Source of the DNA: Endomychus coccineus
Lineage: Eukaryota > Arthropoda > Insecta > Coleoptera > Endomychidae
Assembly: GCA_958510875.1 (NCBI GenBank)
Contig: OY294068.1
Coordinates: forward strand, 20,874,297-20,938,296
Length of the DNA: 64,000 bases
Reading direction: 5' to 3'
Part shown: one piece after another, positions 1-10,690 of the stretch
Numbering within the stretch: position 1 is the stretch's first letter
How the letters are laid out: each line of letters begins with the position of its first letter
Translations under genes and position numbers: made by a program
Notes under the pieces: generated by a model
What the model saw: the letters and a program-made list of their open reading frames with translations, nothing else
Told to the model about the DNA's origin: nothing
Databases searched by the model: none

Positions 1-1179
1 GAATATGTAGAATATCAGGATTAAGGGTGAAATTGTGGTTATGTTCTAACAGGTGATTTGCGTAATTAGAGTCTTCTTTTTTGAGCCTGTAACTTCTCAA
101 ATGTTCATTGAACCTTACGCTGAAACTGCGTCCAGTTTGTCCTATGTACAAAGCACTACAGTCATCACATCTCAGTCTGTAAACTCCAGATTTCTTTAAG
201 TTATCTTTTTTAGATTTCGAGTTATTAATATACGAGCATAGGTTATTTGTTGTTTCAAAGGCGACGTTTTTATTCTGTTTTTTAAGGAATTGAGATATTT
301 TTAGTGAATGTTTACCTAAATATGTTAGACATGTGAGATTTGATTTTGTATTATTATTAATTTGCGGATAAATTATGCTTAAGGCTTTTTTATTGAGTTT
401 ATTTTGGAGTATTTTATTAATTATCTTGACATTATAACCGTTATTTTTGGCAATATCTACGATTCTGTTTAATTCTAAACGGAAATTATCTTTACTTAAT
501 GGGACATTAATTAATCTATGTATCATACAATTATATGCTGCTAGCTTATGTGATTGTGGATGTAAAGAAGTGTTGTGTATTGTGGTATCTGTGTGGGTGG
601 GCTTGTGATAAATAGCGAAAGAAAAGTAATTATTTGTGTGTGAAATTGTCAGATCTAAAAAGTTTAAGGACTTGTTGTTTTCCATCTCTAATGTGAATTC
701 TATATTTGGGTGTAAGTTGTTGATATAGGTGAGAAAAGAATTTATTTGACGGTTACTGCCTGTATAGCAAGCGATTACGTCGTCAACATAGCGATACCAA
801 TATACAAACATGTGCTGAAAATTGGAATTTAAAATCTTAGTTTCCAAGTAATTCATAAATATTTCTGCTAGCAACGGAGATAATGGCGAACCCATGGGGA
901 GTCCGGTGTTCTGTTTGTAATATTTATCGTTAATTGTGAAATAATTTTGGTCTATGCAAAGTGAGATTAAACTTAATATTTCCTGTGTTATTGCCGGTAA
1001 AGTATTATTGCGGATTAAAAGATCTTCAATTAGAGTGATGGTCAATTGTGTGGGAATACTTGGAAAAAGGTTCTTGACATCAAAAGATACAAGTTTGATA
1101 TTTGTCTTTAGTTCTACATCTTTTATTTTTTCTATTAACTGGAAAGAGTTTTTTATACTGTATTTAGGTTTAACATATA
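1..1179 (-). CDS. Penelope-like element (copy A-left), RT to GIY-YIG, runs off the window
   Basis: This is the reverse complement of 1209-2387, pairing as x and 2388-x. On the minus strand the frame is open from the junction at 1179 to the window edge, and its first ATG is at 1045. It encodes the palm of a PLE reverse transcriptase (motif A SFDV, the GLPMGSPLSP segment, catalytic YVDD) and enters the GIY-YIG endonuclease around 200-150 (GVYRL, then YIGQTGR). PLEs retrotranspose by target-primed reverse transcription with this RT-endonuclease pair. The N-terminal part is missing because the copy stops at the palindrome centre. Family assignment is by motif. Identity with the right copy looks near complete, so the pair is either young or an assembly fold-back. 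Confidence 0.85.
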
Positions 1180-1208
1180 CAAACTTTAAACCTAAATACA
1201 GTATAAAA
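1180..1208. other. Centre of the 2.39-kb palindrome
   Basis: This 29-base spacer separates the two inverted PLE arms (1-1179 and 1209-2387). It contains an extra short copy of the adjacent arm sequence (CCTAAATACAGTATAAAA at 1191-1208, repeated from 1220), so the junction holds a small local duplication. That could arise by template switching of the reverse transcriptase, or by fold-back during library preparation. Confidence 0.85.
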
Positions 1209-1210
1209 TA

Positions 1211-2575
1211 TATGTTAAACCTAAATACAGTATAAAAAACTCTTTCCAGTTAATAGAAAAAATAAAAGATGTAGAACTAAAGACAAATATCAAACTTGTA
1301 TCTTTTGATGTCAAGAACCTTTTTCCAAGTATTCCCACACAATTGACCATCACTCTAATTGAAGATCTTTTAATCCGCAATAATACTTTACCGGCAATAA
1401 CACAGGAAATATTAAGTTTAATCTCACTTTGCATAGACCAAAATTATTTCACAATTAACGATAAATATTACAAACAGAACACCGGACTCCCCATGGGTTC
1501 GCCATTATCTCCGTTGCTAGCAGAAATATTTATGAATTACTTGGAAACTAAGATTTTAAATTCCAATTTTCAGCACATGTTTGTATATTGGTATCGCTAT
1601 GTTGACGACGTAATCGCTTGCTATACAGGAAGTAACCGTCAAATAAATTCTTTTCTCACCTATATCAACAACTTACACCCAAATATAGAATTCACATTAG
1701 AGATGGAAAACAACAAGTCCTTAAACTTTTTAGATCTGACAATTTCACACACAAATAATTACTTTTCTTTCGCTATTTATCACAAGCCCACCCACACAGA
1801 TACCACAATACACAACACTTCTTTACATCCACAATCACATAAGCTAGCAGCATATAATTGTATGATACATAGATTAATTAATGTCCCATTAAGTAAAGAT
1901 AATTTCCGTTTAGAATTAAACAGAATCGTAGATATTGCCAAAAATAACGGTTATAATGTCAAGATAATTAATAAAATACTCCAAAATAAACTCAATAAAA
2001 AAGCCTTAAGCATAATTTATCCGCAAATTAATAATAATACAAAATCAAATCTCACATGTCTAACATATTTAGGTAAACATTCACTAAAAATATCTCAATT
2101 CCTTAAAAAACAGAATAAAAACGTCGCCTTTGAAACAACAAATAACCTATGCTCGTATATTAATAACTCGAAATCTAAAAAAGATAACTTAAAGAAATCT
2201 GGAGTTTACAGACTGAGATGTGATGACTGTAGTGCTTTGTACATAGGACAAACTGGACGCAGTTTCAGCGTAAGGTTCAATGAACATTTGAGAAGTTACA
2301 GGCTCAAAAAAGAAGACTCTAATTACGCAAATCACCTGTTAGAACATAACCACAATTTCACCCTTAATCCTGATATTCTACATATTCAGGAAAAAGGACA
2401 TAAACTTGATATATTAGAATCCATAGAAATTTTGAAACACGCAAAAAACAATAATAATGTAATATTAAATGATCAAATCGACACATATAATTCACCGCTT
2501 GTTAACAATTTTGTAAACACACTCGCACCATTATCCACCCCCATCCCTCAATTTGCACCACATTCTGATCCCTGA
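1211..2575 (+). CDS. Penelope-like element (copy A-right), RT plus GIY-YIG endonuclease
   Basis: The frame is open from the palindrome junction to a TGA at 2573-2575; the first ATG, at 1343, lies inside the RT domain, so the true N-terminus is absent. In order it shows RT motif A (LVSFDVKNLFPSIP, about 1283-1325), the GLPMGSPLSPLLAE segment, catalytic YVDD at 1598-1609, a basic linker, and a GIY-YIG endonuclease (GVYRLRCDDC, then YIGQTGRSFSVRFNEHL, about 2200-2300). A CxxC pair just before YIG is usual in these elements. No frameshift or stop is visible, so this copy looks young. Activity in this form is unlikely because the 5' part is gone. The tail after the stop carries a hammerhead-like motif. 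Confidence 0.92.
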   Translation, partial: YVKPKYSIKNSFQLIEKIKDVELKTNIKLVSFDVKNLFPSIPTQLTITLIEDLLIRNNTLPAITQEILSLISLCIDQNYFTINDKYYKQNTGLPMGSPLSPLLAEIFMNYLETKILNSNFQHMFVYWYRYVDDVIACYTGSNRQINSFLTYINNLHPNIEFTLEMENNKSLNFLDLTISHTNNYFSFAIYHKPTHTDTTIHNTSLHPQSHKLAAYNCMIHRLINVPLSKDNFRLELNRIVDIAKNNGYNVKIINKILQNKLNKKALSIIYPQINNNTKSNLTCLTYLGKHSLKISQFLKKQNKNVAFETTNNLCSYINNSKSKKDNLKKSGVYRLRCDDCSALYIGQTGRSFSVRFNEHLRSYRLKKEDSNYANHLLEHNHNFTLNPDILHIQEKGHKLDILESIEILKHAKNNNNVILNDQIDTYNSPLVNNFVNTLAPLSTPIPQFAPHSDP

Positions 2576-2621
2576 TATTTAAGGACATACTTTTAGATTT
2601 AGCTTTAGTTGATAACTCCTC

Positions 2622-2661
2622 GCTTTGATAATGCCACAGTGTGGTGAAACAATTTGTCAGC
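2622..2661 (+). ncRNA. Hammerhead-like motif D1 in the PLE tail
   Basis: The motif starts 47 bases after the PLE stop codon. Visible parts are stem I GCT (2622-2624) with AGC (2659-2661); a core TTGATAA (2625-2631) in place of CTGATGA; stem II GCCAC/GTGGT with an AGT loop (2633-2645); GAAA (2646-2649); a short stem III ACA/TGT (2649-2657); and C2658 as the cleavage position after GTC. Short-stem-III type I hammerheads are known from PLEs. The two core changes probably weaken or abolish cleavage. Confidence 0.45.
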
Positions 2662-2871
2662 ATTTTTAAATTAAATGTTAAAAGTTTTGTGTAAAATTTG
2701 AGTTTTATTCTCCAACTTCTGAAGTATAATCTTTTTACATATTGAATTAGTAAAGTGGTAGATTATCACTTACATTATCCGATCCTCCATCATAATATAA
2801 ACTAAGAAATTAGAAGAACTCGGGTGCCTAGATTATACGAATATGCATCCATCTTTCCCCTGTAAAAAAAT

Positions 2872-3084
2872 CTAAAATTGGAGAATTAAACTCAAATTTA
2901 CACAAGACCTTGCTTTAAAATTTGTATTGATTCTTGAATATTGAGTTATGATGTGCTTTTTTCTGATTATTTGAAATATCGCGATTAAGGGTGATATTGT
3001 GATTATGTTACAATAATAGGTGATTTGCAACCTTACACATAATCTGCGTCCAGTTTGTCCTATACATATACAGTCATCACACAC
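2872..3084 (-). pseudogene. Decayed PLE GIY-YIG fragment
   Basis: The minus-strand frame begins CDDC, then CIGQTGRRLCVRL, which matches the start of the GIY-YIG domain of the neighbouring PLE (CDDCSALYIGQTGR). The rest drifts from the family and is shifted in frame. It is an older, 5'- and 3'-truncated relative of copy A. Confidence 0.7.
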
Positions 3085-3359
3085 TTCGTCTCTTATATTT
3101 ACTAATATAATTTGAATTTTAAAATAAATGAAACATATGCCTATTCATTTGTTATTAGTAAATAAACTTTTTCAATTACAAATCTTTCGTCTTTATCGTT
3201 TTCTAGATGCTCTTTTGAGGGTATATTTTTACAATTTTTTACTTCAATTTTTAATAGTAATTTCATTTATATTTATAATTAGGAATTAAATTTTGAAATA
3301 ATTTTATTATTAATTTTTATTCCATTAATTAAATAAATAAAATGTACAATTTGATTATT

Positions 3360-4375
3360 TATTAAGCTATTGCATATAGCTTCTATCGCAGGCTTTGAGC
3401 GCGGCGACCGAATCAAGAAAAAAAAAACAAAAAACAAATACCGTAAGGAAATATCCTGACACCCACCACTCCGCCTACCATGTAGCTCGGCCGAGCTTAA
3501 AATTGTCGAAATGTTAACTTTGAACCTTCTAAAAGGTCGTGATAGCCCCAAACTGGGTCGAAAACTGTTTTGAATTGGTTAATTTTCGATAAATCGAATG
3601 ACGTCCACGTGAGAAACCCGTAGGTCGCGAGTTAGAAAAGTGCAAATTTACGGTACATAGAACGTCTTAACGAGGACTTTTCGCATGCGGTTTTCGCTCC
3701 ATATCGTTAGTTTATGAACGGGGCCAACTAAATAGGAAAATTGAATTAAAACAGTTTGAGGTATTCTCAGCTGTCACCTACTAGCATCTGACGTGCGGCG
3801 TACGAAGTTGAATTTTCTAGCTACTTAAATATACCGAAAGCGGGTAAAAGCTAGCGGCCCATAGCCCAAAATACTTTATTACAACTGGCGCCGGCCGCAC
3901 GGGGTTCGAAACGGCCCCAAATTAACAAAATAGAGGTAAAATGTATAAACTCTAACGCAGCAGCGAGCTCCTCGAGGATATGTCAAAATGATTACGTTCG
4001 TAGCTAATTACATAAGTCGTCTGACGTTCATGCAATTGTGTTTTTATACAATTCGAACCTTCTAATTTCGATAGGCCACGTGAAAATCCCGGAGCCGGAA
4101 GCGCTATCGTGATCTGAACGTTAAAACTTTCGTATAAAATTGTGTTTACAAGTCAACTGACACTTGTCACCATAGATAACTCTACTAACGGTAGTAGAGT
4201 TATCGATGCACTTGTCACAGAATACTCTTCATAGAGATCAAAATGATACTCTTTTTTAGTCATAATTCGTGAAGATTTTGAAGGGGTAGTGGATGTTTTT
4301 CTGCCCAACTTTTTCCAGTGGCGTAGTGCTATGCAATAGCTTTACCGCGGCAGTCCCCGAGTGCCACACGTTTTT
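3360..4375. other. Unrecognised, relatively GC-rich repeat-like segment
   Basis: About 1 kb that is clearly richer in G and C than either flank, with no long open frame. It begins near an A-rich stretch (3419-3441) and ends at a run of T (about 4371-4384), which would read as a poly(A) tail on the minus strand. It contains the small hairpin at 4161-4218. It could be a non-coding retroposon, part of an LTR, or a satellite monomer; I do not recognise the family. Confidence 0.4.
4161..4218. repeat. Hairpin flanked by 10-bp direct repeats
   Basis: GATAACTCTACT (4175-4186) and its exact reverse complement (4193-4204) are separated by 6 bases. The hairpin is bracketed by two identical CACTTGTCAC copies at 4161-4170 and 4209-4218. 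The arrangement looks like a tiny foldback insertion with a target duplication. Confidence 0.6.
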
Positions 4376-4379
4376 TTTT

Positions 4380-6130
4380 TTTTTAATATTCAGTTAAATT
4401 TGTAGGGAATTAATACTATTTAATTATTCTTTAAATATTTGTAGCAAATTTTTGAAGGTAATTTAGTTGCTGAAAAAAAATTGGAATAAATAAGAGCGTT
4501 AAGCAGAAATGGTTTGAATAACTTACAAAAAATGTTATCCATCAATAATAATTAAATTTTATATTTTTATTATTAAATATAAATCATTTATTAATATCTA
4601 TTTGAAATAAAATTTTGTTAGAGTAAAAAATTATCATTTTCAGCATTTTTGATAAAATTTCAATAGTGGTTATTGTAAATTTTCTCAATTTTAAAACTTT
4701 ATTTATCAATAATTCAAATTTATGAATATTTTCATAAAAATGTGGCTTAATTCATATTTACTAGTATAATTTAAATTTTATAATCAATAAAACATGCTTA
4801 TATATTCATTATTAAATAAAAATTTACTAATTAAATACATGAAAAATAGCAGTACATTAATTATTTATTATTAAAACATGAAACAACATCTTCAAGCGAT
4901 GTTTTCGGCATCCATCTTTCAAATGTAATTTTAGCTCTACAGAGTTTCAGGTATTTTTTGCAAATTGCAGAAATCGTTTAATTCGAAATTGGAATGAGAT
5001 ATTGGTGTTGATTCTTTATTAGTATTTACTCATGTTATATGTTCTGAATTGTCCTATTAATATAAGACTCTCAAGTCGTAATAATTGTATTAAAATTTGG
5101 ATCAAAGCAGGAATTTGTTCTCATATGTATTATCTGAAGTATATGAAACGTTTCGAATCTTTTAAATTAGTTCAAATTCTTTATAAATTGCTTCTTGTCC
5201 TATAATTGTTATAAGCAAGAAATATGTTCACCTTCTACGAATTAAAAAGTCGAAAAGCTTTCATGTCTGTTGAAATGTCGAGTTCTCATTTTAAGTTCAC
5301 GTCCATGAACCTTAGCTCATACCAAAATGATCACAACGAATAAGGTTGTAATGTTAAATTGAAAACGACGTTTGAAAGTTGAAGGCGAGAGAAATGAGGC
5401 AAGTAAATCTGTACATCAATTTCATTATGCAATATGCAATAACAATAATATAAGTTGAACAATGGCAATAAACAGATGGCTATGAGTCAATAAACTTTTA
5501 CTTTGAAATTTGTGTTGATGTATTTATTTCGTACATACCATGGTATGTTATGAATGGATGCAGGTAGTACCTGCATTGTTCCTTCTGTATGATGTTATGG
5601 TCTCATTAAAACGTGCTTCATGAAATCCAGAATTCTGAATATTATCAGAAGATTGGTCTATTGAGTTAGGATTCTTAGTCCTAATTAGGACTATTGTATA
5701 CCCTCCATATGGGACAACTTTCCGGTGTGTCTCGAGTTGTCCAGCAACCCTAGCTATTGAACGAAACAAGAGCACCGCACACGAAATAGGAAGGAGTTCC
5801 CCTAATATGGATTTGATCGGTCAGAGTTCATGGAAATAGTGGTGATGGTTGCTGTAGTGTAGTGATTTTTGCTGAACGTTCTTGATACTATAAGGGTCAG
5901 TGATGCATGGTGATCCCATGTAAAGACTTCTTTAAAAATCTGGATTATCCTTTTTAGGTAAGTTAGATTGTTAATAAAATAGAAGAGAAGATGTCTTTCT
6001 AACCACCAAATCCAGGACGTAACAGTATTTGACTTCCTTGCTTCCTTTTGTAGCGGAGTTTAATTCAGTAGAATGTTGAATTTGTAGTTAAGAGGAAATT
6101 AGAATTAATTTAAGTAGAATGACGTGTTAG
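4380..6130. other. AT-rich intergenic DNA, nothing recognised
   Basis: There is no exon-like or transposon-like open frame. The longest frame here (5548-5775, minus) has no motif I know and no splice context. Confidence 0.5.
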
Positions 6131-6139
6131 TTTATTGGA

Positions 6140-6370
6140 TTATTATTATTATTGGTGGTGCTGTCCCTATTGCGTCCTTGAACGACTTATCCTTCTCTTG
6201 GCATCGTTCACAGTACGCCAGTGAGCTTTAGATCCTTCACGAAGATTTAGGATTTTTGCCAGCTCTAATGGTGTAACTTACTCTACGGTCATTTTGTATG
6301 TACCAAAGTAGTTGCTTCTGCGGTGCTAATGTGTCTGTGTTTACTGAGACTCTGCATCTCCATATCCAAA
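6140..6370 (-). pseudogene. Possible decayed non-LTR 3' end
   Basis: An (ATT)n stretch at 6142-6152 reads as an (AAT)n tail on the minus strand. The sequence after it loosely resembles the region around 8040-8230, the 3' end of an I/LOA-like element. No frame survives. The call rests on word-level similarity only. Confidence 0.25.
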
Positions 6371-7393
6371 CATTTTATAGGGGAAAAAAGAATAAATTAG
6401 GAAACCACCTTTTACGCTTATTAACAGTGCTAATGAATGTTAGGCATGAAGTTTAACTACGTTATACCTGAATCGACTACTATAAGCACTTTTTATTCAC
6501 ATAACAGAGTACAGTTAAGTATTTGTTTCTTATAAAGTACCAATTGAGATAATAAGTTCAGTTGAGAACTGGGTACCACTATTTCTACCGAGTGAAGGGG
6601 ACATAACTAATTAAACTTCATTACAAACTAGTCTTTTACCTGCTAAATATTCATATTTTCAACTAGATATGAAATACCACATATTCAGGATAACTCTTTC
6701 AATAAATTGTAACGGTACCTATTAATAGATTGATATAAAAAATCTATTTTGACGCATTGCAAAATGATTTCGAACTAAAAATTGCAGCAGTTGTTGTTGT
6801 CATTTGCATACCGTGCTTTAGAAATCACAAGAGATCGAATATTGTTTTTATTAATGCTCTATTATGTTGATTGATTCAGGATTCTTTCCACAATCAGTGA
6901 AAGTTGATAAAACACGTGTCAACGAACTACATAGGTACTTAAAAACTTGTTCCTTTGAACATCAGAGAAAGAATCTTTATATAATATATTTAATTGAATT
7001 TCCAGTATTGCAGCAATACAAAAACGTCGTGTTCGAGGTTTTTTTTGATATATAGCTGGCTTATCAATAATTTTGCACTGCCCCTCAAAATCTGAATCCA
7101 TGTGGGTTTGAATGGAATTTTGAAATAAGTTTCTTCTGTCAAGTAGGAAGTAACACGCTTGATTGATGCATACTTATGTGAATGAGTACTGATATTCTCT
7201 CCCCAGTAAATGTGCCAATTATAACGGAACACAATATACGTGTAATCATGAATACTATTAAAAATGAACTTAACACGTTTTTTCTTTGCGGAGTTGGAAA
7301 GAAAACCCTTCATGAGGAGGTTAAGAGCCTTGAATCTAATGGTATGCTGCGAGTCACCTTCCAGGCATATTAATTGAAAACTTCAACCCCTGC

Positions 7394-8035
7394 GTAGGCT
7401 CGTCTAGTGGCTTCTGTGAGTCGGAAAAAAGGCCGAAAAAAGCAAATATTTCAGAGCCTAACGAGACTCTATCTCCCACTCGTTTTCGAGGATGCTGAAC
7501 ACGATGGTGGTGGTTTAAACTCTTTCTGAGTTGACCGTCACCCCCAAACGGCCAAAACAACCCCCAAAACAGGTGAAACTCGGATATACCGACATATTCC
7601 GAGAAAAACCGCGTCACCTCCCGTTTTCGAGGATGCTGAATACGATGCCGGTACTTTGGAATTTCCCCGAGTCAAACCCACCCCTTAAACGGCAAAACAC
7701 AACCCTCTAAAGGGGTGAAACCTTGTAATTCCACTTGTAAGCGACGTAGATTATATTGAGCGGATCATTTTTTTCAATGAAAATGGATTTTATAACGATG
7801 TTTTATATTTACCTATAATGAATGTAATTGTATGCGTCAATAATAATGATTTATATGGATATATAGTGGATATGTAGTTATATGCGTCAATGAAACAGTT
7901 TTATATTTGTTTGGGGGTGACGGTCAACTCAGAAAGAGTTTAAACCATCGCCATCGTGTTCAGCATCCTCGAAAACTTGTACCTCGTTAGGCTCTGAAAT
8001 ATTTTCATATTTTTCCGACTCACAGAAGCCACGGG
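7394..8035. repeat. Inverted repeat with an internal tandem copy
   Basis: A segment around 7408-7547 (GGCTTCTGTGAGTCGGAAAA to GACCGTCACCCCCAAAC) recurs in reverse complement at about 7910-8032. Between the arms, 7479-7615 is repeated in direct orientation and diverged form at 7616-7735; both start with GTTTTCGAGGATGCTGAA. The whole could be a foldback-type element or a broken satellite array. No coding potential is seen. Confidence 0.65.
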
Positions 8036-9145
8036 CTGTTGCTTCCGGTGACACTTAGATATGCTGGTCCATTGTATCTTACCTCTGTATTGTTTGATCA
8101 CAGTACCCACTCCAGTACTTTTGTTCCTTGTACAAGTTTGTATAAGTCTTTTACTTTACTCTTTTATGGTCCAGTGCTTCGCATTTACACAGTATGTGTC
8201 ACTGCTTCTGAATCCTTACGCAAACTCTGCATGTCAGGTCGCCATTGTATATTCTCATTTTGTTGAGGTGCCCCTTTACTGGCGCATGGCCAGTCATGAG
8301 CCCTGTTATGACTTTCATTTTTTCCTTGTTTACAACACGTATTTTTTCTCGTGTTTGTTTTTTGGGAGTTTTTTCCCAGGATTCTCTGTGGTTCTCTAGG
8401 ATCCAGTCTTCTACAGATCTTTGTGCTGCATGTTTTGATACTCCTGTAGTTTGTTCTGGATCTGGATCGTTTTTCGACCCTCTTCTTGCAAGTATGTCAG
8501 ATTTTTCATTGCCCGCAGCTCCCTGATGTCCCGGCACGCCTATTAGCTTAACGCGGTTCCGTTCCTCTTTGCTTGCCCATACCAGTCGGAATCTCACTCC
8601 CTGACTTCTCATTGCCTTAAGTGCAGCCTGACTGTCAATATATGAATCTGCTCATCTTCGATGACTCTCCGATTGAATATGCCTCTGCTTGAAAAACGGA
8701 AGTGTGCTTGACCAATGAATAGCTGAAGCCAGTCTTCGTTTTTTTAGTATACTCCTCCTGTATCTGCACCTTTTTAAGTCGCAGATTCGCCTATGTACCA
8801 GATCTTCCCTTGTAAAAAGGGGCCCAGGTTTGTGTTTTCCCATTCGGTTCTATCTAGTATTGGTACCTTGAATGTGTTGTTGAAAGAGTATCGTTTTGGA
8901 ATGTGATCTGTTCTCATACCTCACACGTCCTTGGTCACTTTTCTAATGATGTTCATGTATCCTGACCCAATGTGAAGATTATCCAGTGTGTTTTGTAATC
9001 TAAAGGCACCAAGTCTTGCTTCTCCATGGACCACCAACTGGAGGGGAGGCAATCCTAGTAGTGTCTCATTTGCTGCAGTGAGCGTAGATTTCATAGTGCT
9101 CCCAAGACATGCAAGGTTTTGGCCCTTGATTAGCCTTATCATGGT
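8030..9145 (-). pseudogene. I/LOA-like non-LTR retrotransposon, RT tail and RNase H
   Basis: Read on the minus strand, 9142-8921 carries a post-RT connection segment (STMKSTLTAANETLLGLPPL, then HGEARLGAFRLQ), which is typical of I/LOA-group elements. It is followed at 8612-8199 by the end of an RNase H domain (GVPGHQGAAGNEKSDILARR) and the downstream cysteine segment (GLMTGHAPVKGHLNKM, then CRVC). RNase H removes the RNA strand during target-primed reverse transcription. Frames are broken between the pieces (8652-8843 is a scrambled middle), so it is not functional. LOA, I and R1 relatives cannot be separated by eye. Confidence 0.75.
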
Positions 9146-9269
9146 CCCTCTTTGTTATATCCTAGGCCACCATCTCAAAGAGGAATATGTTATTGCAGGC
9201 TTTACCACTATGTTGTACAACAACTTAACATGGTGCCAGCTTTCTTAGTGAGAGTGTACTAATGAATGT

Positions 9270-9440
9270 ATGCCTCCTCTGAAATATATTTTCAGCGAAA
9301 TTCTAAAAACGTCCGTCGTTCCTGAGATATGGAAAATGTTTTGCATCTTCCAAGTTCTTGAAAGGGGAGATCCTAGACTCATCATTGATTATCGGCTGAT
9401 AAATATCATTCAATTTTGCAAAACCATTTCAAATGACAGT
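9270..9440 (+). pseudogene. Non-LTR reverse transcriptase finger-region fragment
   Basis: The plus-strand frame reads like the start of a non-LTR RT: IFSEILKTSVVPEIWK, then a charged GDP segment and DYRLINII, which corresponds to the common NYRPI motif. It lies head to head with the minus-strand element at 8030-9145. The catalytic domain is absent. Confidence 0.5.
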
Positions 9441-9596
9441 CATGGATTGGAGATCGACGATCACAAATATGGTTTATCCACCATGTATGTCTCAGAGTTC
9501 GTCAAGGTCAAATCGACATCATATATACAGTCTACTCACGAGCGTTTAACTAGGTTGACCTATAGGTATTCTCGTAGGTAATGTGCCATCGTTCGG

Positions 9597-9983
9597 TTTT
9601 TCGAACCGAAACTGATTCATCATATTCTTGCAGGGGAAAAAACCTCACGCTACACAGTTCACTGCCTTTATTGCGCGCTAGGATTTTAGTATTCCCTCTT
9701 CGAAAATACTCAAATCCCAGCCCAAGCCCTAAACTTCTATCAGTGAAAAATGTTTGAAGTGATAGAAAACCCAAAATATCCAAATAATCTGAACCGTGAG
9801 TCAGGATATTACCTTTCCAACATTTGGAAACCCATTCTCGAAAATTTCACTTCGCACATGATCACACCAAGGGCCAGGTGCCGGAACAGAGTTACCCACC
9901 GGAATGAAGGTAGTGAACTACGTAGCGTGAAGGTTTTTTCCACAATAAATACCGCTACGAATACGTTTCAGTTCAAGTCTCGA
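9597..9983. repeat. Imperfect inverted repeat, arms about 80 bp
   Basis: The arm around 9597-9675 (GGAAAAAACC, then CACGCTAC and AGTTCACT) matches the reverse complement of 9896-9983. The alignment continues outward through GAACYGAAAC. The 220-bp centre has no clear frame. This is a MITE or foldback candidate; no target duplication was identified. Confidence 0.5.
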
Positions 9984-10060
9984 GCCTGGCCTGAAGATGC
10001 CTCCTGTAATGGTTGGCGGAACTTCGCGAAAAGTCGTGCTATTGTGACGTGAAATACATC

Positions 10061-10682
10061 CGGAATAACTTTTTACCAACTTTTGATGAAGAAATATTAT
10101 TATTGCTATTGAACTATGTGTTCTAATGATTAATGATACACGGCATGTTGTGTGTAACTACGAAGTTACTTGTCTACGTGCTTTTTCCTCATTGCTTATC
10201 ATGACATGTCTGTGATCTTACCCGAAAGAATGCCGTATGAAATTTGAACCAGTTACCCAGTTATGGAGTTATGTCAGCTAAGCTTGTATGTAGTAAAATT
10301 ACCTGCCTTTACCATTCATTGCCCATTAGTAATTAGGTAATGTCTAATACGAAATCGCGATCTACTTTAACTTAAATGTTGAATTGCAAAAGTCATTGTT
10401 AGTCAAATAATAGAATCCATTTGGTAATGAAGTGTTGTTGATTGATTGTTACTTAGGTATTTCTTGCATCTCTTGAGTAACCTTTAGCACTAGCGAAGCT
10501 TCTACGCACGAATTACCTATTACCGAATGTACGCGCTGATTCAACTAATTCAAATTCAACAATGCTTCGCGATATGTAATCGCTAATGGGCATTATTATA
10601 ATGTGGTAATTTCATACGGAACGTCTAATCCATGATGATTTGTTGTGATATCATTTCCGAGCTGCAGGAATCCAATTTTAAC
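10061..10682. other. Intergenic DNA, nothing recognised
   Basis: There are no frames or repeats that I can name before the hAT target duplication at 10683. Confidence 0.4.
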
Positions 10683-10690
10683 CCTACAGT

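Noticed and set aside
954..1235. 93-residue plus-strand frame at the palindrome
   Set aside because: It is the antisense shadow of the PLE RT, mirrored by 1192-1434 on the other strand.
1..2387. Two independent PLE insertions in opposite orientation
   Set aside because: Exact mirror symmetry with a 29-base centre and matching truncation points argues for one event or an artefact rather than two chance insertions.
5548..5775. 75-residue minus-strand frame
   Set aside because: No recognised motif and no splice context; the length is expected by chance.
9990..10060. Hammerhead-like words (CTGAAGATGCCTCC, later GCGAAAAGTCG)
   Set aside because: The two halves of stem II do not pair and the spacing is wrong; at best a decayed tail.
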